Made by a program: the position numbers and the translations under genes. 64,000 bases of DNA from Ficedula albicollis (lineage: Eukaryota; Chordata; Aves; Passeriformes; Muscicapidae): NCBI RefSeq assembly GCF_000247815.1, contig NC_021676.1, positions 1,498,350 through 1,562,349 on the forward strand. Direction: 5' to 3'. The number at the start of each line of letters is the position of its first letter. Position 1 is the stretch's first letter. The notes under the pieces are model-generated. The model was given only the letters and a program-made list of their open reading frames with translations, did no database searches and was not told where the DNA came from. Positions 55,255 to 64,000 of the stretch are shown piece by piece.

Positions 55255-55495
55255 AGAATCAAGAAATTAATGTATATAAAATATAGCATCATATTATTAA
55301 AAGTAATTATGTATTATATATTATAATTAATAGATTGTATATATAATTGTTATATATTATAATTATCACAATATATATATTATAATATATTACAATTAGT
55401 ATATAATTATATAATACTCATATATAGCTGTATATATTATATAATAATATAGCTGTATAAATTATAAATATATAATTAATATATATCTGATTGCA
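55255..55495. repeat. AT-rich (TATA/ATTATA) low-complexity block
   Basis: About 240 bp is almost entirely A and T, built from TATATATT, ATAATTATA and TATTATA motifs with many short inverted repeats. It is a candidate for DNA unwinding or cruciform formation. Confidence 0.88.
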
Positions 55496-56236
55496 GTTTC
55501 TTACCACAGAAGAATTAAATCTTATTAGATCTGTGTCTTACTCATCCTCTGCTTTTAAATCACAGCAGAGCAGCTACACAAAACAAAGACTTCAGGCTGT
55601 TTCCAAGGTGATCAATCAAGAGGCAATATTACATGTGGCAAGAAGTTCACATTGCAGTTATTTAAGCCTTAAAAATCTTCTTTGCTAGAGGATCTGCAAA
55701 CCCCTACCCTCTCACTCCCCCCTTTCTGTTTTTTTTCCAAGTGAAGGATTATGCAGGGTAAGGAAATGCAGGTAGGTATTTGTACTGCCAAGAGCAGAAC
55801 AGGCACCTAAATGCAAAGACAAACTTTCAGGAGAAATGCCCTTTGTCCTGCAGTGCTAAAACCTTCCCAAACTGCAGCAGGCTCCTGCCTTGAGGGGGCA
55901 CACAGATGTTTTTGTGATCTTCCCACCAGGCAGATTCCCAGAGGATTATTTCCAATCTCAGTGGGGGCCCAGCTTTCCTCACAGGACAGCACTCAGCACT
56001 CTCAGCCCATTATTGGCATCTCTGCTTGGGTTATTATTGGAATAAGCAGCTGCTGGGGAGGATTTGCTGTTGTTAGATGTAGGATAGAGCACGAGTCCCA
56101 AGTGATGCACTCCAGCTCTGCTTTGGGGTCGCCTGCAGCTCCCAAGGCAGAATATTTGTCCGCCTTGGGGCACATCCAGGGTTTTACAGAGCAGTTCAAG
56201 GGGGGACACTGAAGCACAGCTGATGGCTGAGCCCTG
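55496..56236. other. Unassigned sequence
   Basis: No gene was recognised. The frame at 55811-56212 reads into the minisatellite and shows no domain. Confidence 0.5.
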
Positions 56237-56820
56237 ATGGGATGGATCTGCTGGGAGAATCCATCCCTGCACCCCACAGGGATCCCTGGATGGGATGGAT
56301 CTGCTGGGAGAATCCATCCCTGCACCCCACAGGGATCCCTGGATGGGATGGATCTGCTGGGAGAATCCATCCCTGCACCCCACAGGGATCCCTGGATGGG
56401 ATGGATCTGCTGGGAGAATCCATCCCTGCACCCCACAGGGATCCCTGGATGGGATGGATCTGCTGGGAGAATCCATCCCTGCATCCCAAAGGGATCCCTG
56501 GATGGCCTGCACCCCACAGGGATCCCTGGGTGGGATGGATCTGCTGGGAGAGCCCATCCCTGCACCCCACAGGGATCCCTGGGTGGGATGGATCTGCTGG
56601 GAGAGCCCATCCCTGCACCCCACAGGGATCCCTGGGTGGGATGGATCTGCTGGGAGAGCCCATCCCTGCACCCCACAGGGATCCCTGGGTGGGATGGATC
56701 TGCTGGGAGAGCCCATCCCTGCACCCCACAGGGATCCCTGAGCCCTGGATGGGATGGATCTGCTGGGAGAATCCATCCCTGCACCCCACAGGGACCCCTG
56801 AGCCCTGGATGGGATGGATA
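56237..56820 (+). repeat. 53-bp GC-rich minisatellite with inverted repeats, ~11 units
   Basis: The landmark GATGGATCTGCTGGG recurs at 56241, 56294, 56347, 56400, 56453, 56534, 56587, 56640, 56693 and 56753. The period is exactly 53 bp except for one truncated unit (56506-56533) and a 60-bp last step carrying an extra GAGCCCT. The first five units end in GAATCCATCC and CTGGATGGG, while the next four carry GAGCCCATCC and CTGGGTGGG. In the first type GGGATGGAT and ATCCATCCC form a 9-bp stem. Long repetitive frames on both strands follow from a stop-free unit whose length is not a multiple of three. Confidence 0.95.
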
Positions 56821-57065
56821 AAGGAAAAAGAAAGAGACTGGTGTCTGAAAAATGAAAATGTTCTCGAGCCTCATTCCAGGATCATAAATTATGCTTTTAA
56901 AATACAGTTGTCAACTTCAAGCTTCATTTTTTTTCTACATTTTCACAACCTAAAATAACAAATGGCTGATTTTTGGTCATGGCAGACCAACATGGCAAGC
57001 AGATAGAATGAAAAGTTGACACAATAAACCCCTTTTTTCTGTTTTTACTCAAAAGCCTCAAGTAC
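56821..57065. other. Unassigned sequence
   Basis: An A/G-rich patch at 56820-56840 lies next to the minisatellite. Otherwise nothing recognisable. Confidence 0.5.
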
Positions 57066-57066
57066 T

Positions 57067-57096
57067 TTTTATATTTTTTTTTTTTTTTTTCTTTTC
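57067..57096 (+). repeat. T homopolymer tract
   Basis: A T run of about 18 bases, slightly interrupted, in an AT-rich context. Confidence 0.8.
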
Positions 57097-60000
57097 TGGC
57101 TGCTTATGTCCTGAGCAATTCCTTTTATGAGCACAAAGTGCTGTTATTAGTGGAAGTCTGGAGGGGTCTGCACAAGAACGTTAAGCAGGGTTGTGACCCA
57201 AGAGACTGAAGCTTTGATCCAGTAATGAGATCGTCAGAAATACTCCCAGCAGTGCTGCAGATGTGCTGCACAATAAAACAGAACTAACTGCAGCATCAGG
57301 AAATGCAGATCTAGAACAACCACACACACAAAATAACTGGGGAACATAAGGGTGAGGAAATAAAGGCTGGAAAATGACTTTCACTCCAAGGACTAAATGA
57401 TTATTACAATTTCAACTTCAAAAATACAAATAAGTCATTTGCATTACAGATATTATCTTGGTATCTCAGCAGTACAAAACACAGATTAGAAGGAAAAATG
57501 GAGCTTTCAAAATCCAGAAAGATTAGATGGGATCTAATCACCTATGAAATACTTCATTGAGCTATATCATGAAGGAAATACAGGTATGGTTTTCACCAGA
57601 GAGCATATTAGTTTCACTCTTAGTTAAGAAAGTCATCAGGCAGCAGGGAAATTCTGCTACACTTCTTGTTTCCACAGCAGGAGGATTTTCAGCCTCTAAA
57701 TTGTCTTAAGGATCGAGAAGGGACTGTCACTGCAGTGACTTGTTCCACTGGGACAATGGAACTGCATTTATCTATAGAACAAGGCAGCAGTGACAGCTCC
57801 TGAGCTCAGCCAGCAGCTGGGGATCACTTATTGGAACCCTGATTATCCCAAACTGCATCTTGCTCAAGAGAGCCTCCTCGTCTGTGTCACCTCATCAATT
57901 ATCACTTCATAAGGAGTGTTACTCCTCTTTAGGTGTTCAGCATGGACAGAGACAAATTCTGACATTAGCATAATGAAGTCTAATATCTCAATAAAGGGCA
58001 CGAGTCAATGACTGCCTTGAGCCACGTCCTGGATTCAGCCAGTCCTTTAAAATCCCCAGGGGAGACATAGCCCAAGTATTAAAGGGCTCAGAGGTGTTTA
58101 AAAGGTGTTTAAATTAAAATATGCAAGTGAAACTGAGTCATTTAGGTTGCTTAAAAGCCAGGATCTGACAATTGTTTTTTGCCAATTGCAAGTCAGCAGT
58201 TCTGCTTCTGATTTAATCTGAAAACTATTAAGAAAGAAGATTTCAATGCTCAATTACTCAGAACTGTTCCCCCTGCACTGTGTGCCAGACAAGCCTTGTC
58301 AGGTTCTTGTGTTTTACTAGTGTAAAGCATCATCTGCTTTATCCTCAGCCCAGACTTTTACAGTCACCTTAATTAGTGTCGTTTAAGGAAGATTCATCTG
58401 TTCTAAAATGTATACCTGAGCTGCTTGCATCACAGGCTGTCCATAATTATTGAGGCTTTTTCAAGGAGCTGTAACTTATGTTTCATATTGTCTGAATTCA
58501 GAAGAATAAATGGTTTTGCTAGAAACACTAATATTTATGAACACAGAAGTTTGATGCACGTAATAAAAAGTAGTAATGCACGACAGTTAATGCAGATTGC
58601 TTCATTTTAGGGATAGGAAAAACAATAATGCAGACATACATTTAGCAACACTCCAGAAAAGTTAAATGAGACATGTCACATTATCCAGCCTGGATAACTC
58701 AGTAACCAGCAAAGCTTTCAAGTCATCTTCCCAAAAAGCTAACATCAGTAACACCCAGGTGCTGGTTTTTAAACCCAAATTAAATGGCTGATAATCCTGC
58801 TAGCACCCACACTCACCCCAGACCCCTGAATACAGCAGCAAATTCACATGGGAACCTTTATTGCAAATGATTCCAGCAATGCCTCAGGGGGAGACAATGA
58901 GGAAACAACGGGGTGTGAGTGCAAGTTCTGCTTCACTCAGTACATGTGGGACCAGACCACTCTTACCTGGCATATTCAGAATCTAGATTTAACTCTTCTG
59001 TAAAAACGTTTCACCTTGGCCCTTCTCCCTCCCAGGAAACTCAAATCCCCCACTTTCAGTCTGCTTTGGTGTTTCCAGCCCATGGAGTGGAGGAGAAGCA
59101 AAAAGACACCAGAAATCTTTTTCTCCTGAGTGACTATTTAGCTGTGGAGCCATCACATCATTTATTCATTTTGCCTTTTTAAGCATTTTGCACAACAACT
59201 GAACAGCTCAGCCGAAGGCACTGAGATATTTGCTTCACTACACCTGTGTACAGGAAACTTCCTTTTCCAAAATTTACTCCTAATTCAACAGAATTGTCTG
59301 GAATCTGTAAACACAAATGTAGGGAGAAATACTCACAAAAGTGTTCACCAGCACCTATAATTGGAGTTTGATTTCAGCTTTAATGTTCAAGTCATGTACG
59401 TGTCTGCCTTCAGCAGTCAAAGTCTAAAGCTTTTATCAAGATAACCAACTCGTGAGTTTTGCACTGTGACATCTGAGAAAAACATTATGTCTCATACTTC
59501 CTGGAAGAAAAATGATTTCCATTAAGTCAGGTGTACAATAGTTATAAAAGCACAGTCTAATACTGTTAAAGAAATACTTTGACATCCTGCTGATAAGATC
59601 ATTCTACCCTTGCAGAATGTCAACAGCTAATCATATTCTTTATCTGCACAGATATTATACTGAGAAATTGACTTTGCCATCTGGCTCTCCAGAATTTTTA
59701 TCAGGTCTTTTTAATTAGGTTCAAATCATTGATTTCCATTGTTCCCCTGCTCCTGTGTTTTTCAGACTGAATCCATTTGCAGTGCACTGCAGTGTTCTCA
59801 AGTGGAACCTGAAATGAATGGGATTTTCCCACAGGTTTTCACACTTTACATCTGCTAGCAAAAGTCCTGCCATGCTTGCTTAGTGGTGCATATAATTCAA
59901 TTTTTGTTTTATTAAGATATGAGGATGACCAATCTATTAACAGCAAAAAAAAAAAAAATTAAAAAATAAATCAAACAACTTTAAAAACTCCATATGAAAA

Positions 60001-62744
60001 ACGGGCCCAGGGCTCATAAATTAAAGACATCTGCAAGGAGTCTGGGGGGTTGGGTTGCTATAATTGTGAGGAACATACTGAAATCAGAGTTGGAAAGGCT
60101 TTCATAGGCCAGGACATATTTCTGTGTTTGATTAGGTTTTCTGGTCTGCTGCAATGCTGAAGGCATTCGTGGGGCATTTCAAGTTCAGAAAGAGTTTATA
60201 ATACAAAATATTGCTGTACTCCTCACACACAGGTACTGACAATTTCAGCTCTCAGAGCAGAAGCTCCTGCAAGATTATTGATTTTCAACCTTACACAAAA
60301 CAGTAATTAAACTATAAAGTAACTTTGGTAATGCTAATCTATGAGGAAGACACTCTTCTGGGTAAGAAAAGTCTTTAGGAATTTGCACTCATAAGGAAAA
60401 TTGAAGACAAGTCCCTAAATAATTGAATAAATTTGATTTTCAAAGTATGCAAAATCCAGGTCTGAACTTCCCTCAGAATTTAATGGATGGAGGGGTTTGG
60501 ATAGAAACCTTAAACTTAGTTTTGATTTAAAAAAAACAAGGAAACAAAGCAAAACCAACACAAGGAGAAACAAAGCAAGCACACACTCACCACTCAGTGA
60601 TACAATTTAAAAGCTGAACAGTGAGGTTTACATTTTCTGCTCTTTCACTTCATTAATTACATAAAAAATTACTTGTGTTCTAGATATAAAATACAGCAAA
60701 TCCTCTGGGAAGGAGACCACACCACCAGTTTGGGGCGCACAGAAGGAGGCTGTCAAAGCCTGGAGTCAAAATGACACGACACAGCAGAGCTCCTCCGAAG
60801 CCACTCGCAGGGCACTGCTCTCTATTTAACATCCAAACCCATCCCAGGCTGAAATTCTCACTGCTGACCAAAGAAACTCTGGGTAGGAGCTGCCAAGCTG
60901 TGTCTGCTCCAGAGCAGAGGCTGCAGGGCAGGTTCCTGCAGGGCAGCCTTTGCTTTCCAGCTGAGGCAGGAAGGATTCAGCACTGGAACAAGGCTATTTC
61001 CCCTTTTTCTCCCCTAGAAGAGAGGGCAAAATGTGACACCAGGGATGCCAGGCTATGTCTTTCTCTTGATGCAGACAGAACTTTCATTATGGGCACATAA
61101 GTCAGCTCAGGTACTGGGGAGTACTTGGAAATTCAGCCTGCAAAATATTTCAGAGAGTGTCTGGAATCAAACAGAAGCTGAAGAAATTACAACCCTTGGA
61201 AAAAATTTACTCTAAGGCTGTGCTAACCCCATACCCACTTAATAATGTATCAATAGCAGAGTTTAGTTCAAAACAAATCAGAGGACCTGCAGTGCAGCAA
61301 AGCTGGGGCACGAGGATCCAGCTCTGGTGATGTTTTACAATTAAAGGCAGCAGCACACGGGGCTGGCCATGGGGCTGCAATGGGGAGCAGAAGGTGCTGG
61401 AAAACTTTCCCAAGTTTTGATTGTGGGGAGCTCTCCCACTTATTGAGTTGTACATCTGGGCACTGTCATCGAGGCATTTGCTTGGAGATCAGAGTAAGAA
61501 AAGTGGAAAGAAAAAACTGTTTTTGCCAAAATTGAAATTAAGCTATCTCACCTATAATTCTCCTGCTCATATATATATAAAAAAAAATAAACCCCATCTA
61601 CCACTCTGTCTTTTTTTTTAATTTTTTTTTCTTTTCAAGCTATACTCCTGCAAATTCAAATATTTAGGATTTATAATATGTGAATTATTCCCTCAAATCT
61701 CTGAACACCAATTTCATCATAAGCTTGACACTGTGCTGACCTCCAGTTCCTCTCTCTCATTGTATATATTTTTCAGTTGCTTTCTTATGTTTTTGTAGGG
61801 ATCCAGACATACAAGATATTTGATAAAGTAATATTGTTCTTCTACTTGTTGCTCTTATGCCATTATTATGAATAAAGTTCTCTCATTTAAAATTCCTGCT
61901 CATTTAGCTCTTTTCACAGTTACAAGTATTATTTCTTGCTCTGGAGGTTGCTGAACCACTCAGAAACACTTCAGTAATTTCTTTTTTTTTTTAGTTGATC
62001 AGGGACATTTTTGATGATTTATTGTCAAATGACCTTGACTCTGCTTCATCCTGTGGTTGTACATCTGAATATCTGGCATTTGAGGAGTTCCCATTGTGGG
62101 CTTGGTGCTCAGAGAGAGCTGAGCAGGCAGAGCAGTGGTGAAATCCCTGAAATGCAGCCTGAGCCCCACACCAGGCTCCAGAAGTGATGGAGATTGATGA
62201 ACTCAGGCACAAACCCTGTGACAGGTCCAAGCTTTTACTGCACAGCATCAAGAGTCCTACAGGAGACTGCAGAATATTCCTGACACATTTTCGCTGCTCT
62301 CACAGCTGATAAAAGCACAGCCACTGCAGCACAGTTCACCTCTTCAGCTTCTTAAACAATTTCCCCTTCCAGGGAATCTGCATTAGAGTCAAACAGGTAA
62401 ACTCAGCCAAACAAAGCCCTCAAGTACTGGACCCACTTGAGAGCAATAACCAAATGCTCTCCTACAACCACTTTTCTTCAAGGTGGGAGAATGAAGAGCC
62501 AGGCTCTCATCTGCTGCAGAGCTTTCTGTGCTGTGAGGAAATCAATAACAGGGCTGATGGCTCGTCAATTAGCCCTTAGTGCATTCTCAGCTTTCCTGCT
62601 TTTCCCACAGTTTACATTCTCCCCACTTCATGGCTAAGGGATACTCACAGGAATGGGAAACATTTCCCCACATCATCTGAAATAACCAAACTGCTTAATA
62701 TTACTCTGAAGAGTTCATGAACTATTAACTGCAATTAAAGAAGT
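57097..62744. other. Unassigned, mostly AT-rich unique sequence
   Basis: No gene, RNA gene or mobile element was recognised. A runs lie near 59945-59958 and T runs near 61611-61631. The moderately GC-rich part at 60740-61090 has overlapping frames without domains. Confidence 0.5.
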
Positions 62745-62767
62745 GTATACTATATATATATATATAA
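62745..62767 (+). repeat. (TA)n microsatellite
   Basis: A short TATATATATATA run. Confidence 0.75.
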
Positions 62768-62932
62768 AAGGACAAAACTATTACCTCTGCCATGGCTCTT
62801 TTCTCTCCCCTGTGATGAAAACTGTGCTGATGGTGAAGAGATGAAGCAACAAACTAAGAGGGTGATTCCAGAGTCCTTTCCTCTGCAGCATCCCAGTGAG
62901 GAGCCTGTGCCAGGCCAGGATGAGCAGCAGCC

Positions 62933-62964
62933 ACAGCTGGGCACAGGCACAGCTGGGCACAGGC
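62933..62964 (+). repeat. 16-bp tandem duplication
   Basis: ACAGCTGGGCACAGGC occurs twice back to back. Confidence 0.9.
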
Positions 62965-63211
62965 ATTGGCACCTCCCAGCAGCAGCTGGGCTTGGCTCAA
63001 CTGGGAACCACAGCTGCTTGTGCCAGACCCCCCAAACACACCAGGGCACTGATTACAAACAGCACAATTTAAACAAAATCCATTTTGCATAGAAGATAAA
63101 TGGTGCATTCTTCATTAATCAGCTTCAGAGTCTTTCTGAAGATACCCAGTGTTTCCTGGTGATTTGTTGAAACTTTTCCTTTTTTGATTTTTCTTTTCAA
63201 CCAGCAGTTCT

Positions 63212-63660
63212 TGTTGGAATTCAAAATGCAACACTAGGCCTGTAAGCCTGTGAGCCAGAGCTTAAAATTAAGCACAGTTGAGATAAGTTTAGCTTTAGAG
63301 TTTAAGATAAAGAAAAAATAAAGGTAACAAGAAGTTTTAGAGTGCAGCAATGTAAGTTTGTGTGTCAGAACAGGATTGGCTAAGAAAGGTCACACTGTAA
63401 TTAGACAAAAATTCTTAGGATTAGGTTAATAATGTAAATATCCCTGTTAGCAGTGTTTTGTTGGTTAATAAATCCTTGAAAGACCTTGTAACCATAAGTC
63501 TTGTAACTTCTGTCCATGCTCTCAACACCTGTAACAAGAATTCTCACTTTCTGTAAAAAACAAGAAAAATGAACTGTACTTTCAGACCCCTGCAGAACAG
63601 ATGGGCCCAGATCAGCTGCTGAAGAGCTGGTGATGTAACTATCCATCAATGCCTTTAATT
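63212..63660 (+). mobile_element. Possible solo LTR of an avian ERV
   Basis: The stretch begins TGTTGGAATTCAAAATGCAA, a plausible LTR TG start. It is AT-rich in its first half and carries AATAAA at 63467-63472, followed by TCCTTGAAAGACCTTGTAAC and a C/T-richer tail, as in the R-U5 part of LTRs. The general wording (GCCTGTAAGCCTGTGAGCC, TTAGCTTTAGAGTTTAAGAT) resembles songbird LTRs from memory. I could not fix the end or a target-site duplication, and no retroviral gene is near. Confidence 0.4.
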
Positions 63661-64000
63661 ACAGCTTGCTTGTTTTCAAAACAGCCCATATTGATTTTTT
63701 TTTTTTTAAGCAGAACATAAAATAAGCTGCTCTGTAAACACAGAATAAACACAAATAGACCCAGCCAGTGTTGTTCTTTCTTCTCCATGCAAAGATTCAC
63801 CTGTAGAAAATGAACAAAAATATATTGTAAATTTAGGTGATCTTAAGGTGTGTCAAAGGTTCCTCCTCAGCTGAGCACAACATTTTAATCACCTGTTCCC
63901 AGAGTCCATAAATTACGTGCTGTGTAAAAAATTCTATTGCAGAAAATATCCCTGCTTAGAAAATGTAATTTAAATAAAATGTATCATTTTCAGCTTTGGG
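63661..64000. other. Unassigned AT-rich sequence
   Basis: A T run lies at about 63696-63708. No gene was recognised, and the window ends in unique sequence. Confidence 0.5.

Noticed and set aside
55979..56958. Frames of 148-290 codons on both strands with repeated peptides
   Set aside because: They are produced by the 53-bp minisatellite. Overlapping frames on both strands argue against a protein.

Overview
The window looks like a gene-free stretch of a bird nuclear chromosome, most likely a songbird. The main evidence is three fragments of the avian CR1 retrotransposon (21869-22034, 32714-32800 and 48411-49050), all recognisable by the CR1 3' end. One of them ends in the typical 8-bp CR1 tail repeats. 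Two further stretches (6992-8455 and 63212-63660) resemble passerine endogenous-retrovirus LTRs. The background is AT-rich, with many short microsatellites and minisatellites. I found no bacterial features, no CRISPR array, no rRNA and no tRNA. I found no protein-coding exon I can defend: every open frame of notable length is a homopolymer or minisatellite translation, or a short chance frame without a recognisable domain.

Layout. Positions 261-1385 are a GGAT/GGGA simple repeat split by a 977-base pure C run. Positions 5646-6186 hold a partial and two full copies of one ~235-bp sequence. Positions 6992-8455 are an LTR-like block containing a 173-base C run and an exact 533-bp tandem duplication. 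Positions 11278-11982 are a 417-base C run between two nearly identical 144/145-bp direct repeats. Minisatellites lie at 17657-18168, 22148-22392, 29903-30030, 54929-55128 and 56237-56820. Positions 33704-34508 contain a 760-base C run between two copies of a T-run plus ACCCAGC. Positions 43305-43915 are a nested set: a 34-bp duplication, a CCAA microsatellite and a 238-bp tandem duplication. Positions 55255-55495 are almost pure AT. Between these lie long AT-rich unique stretches with nothing assignable.

The clearest unexplained pattern is the set of four long pure C runs (977, 173, 417 and 760 bases). All are on the + strand. Three are flanked by a direct repeat of the same sequence on both sides, so deleting the run plus one flank restores continuous sequence. 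I read these mainly as assembly or consensus artefacts at short C-rich or low-complexity sites, not as biology, though raw reads are needed to decide. The best biological candidates are the 53-bp minisatellite, each unit of which carries an inverted repeat, and the recent tandem duplications. I see no evidence of an undescribed multi-gene system here.
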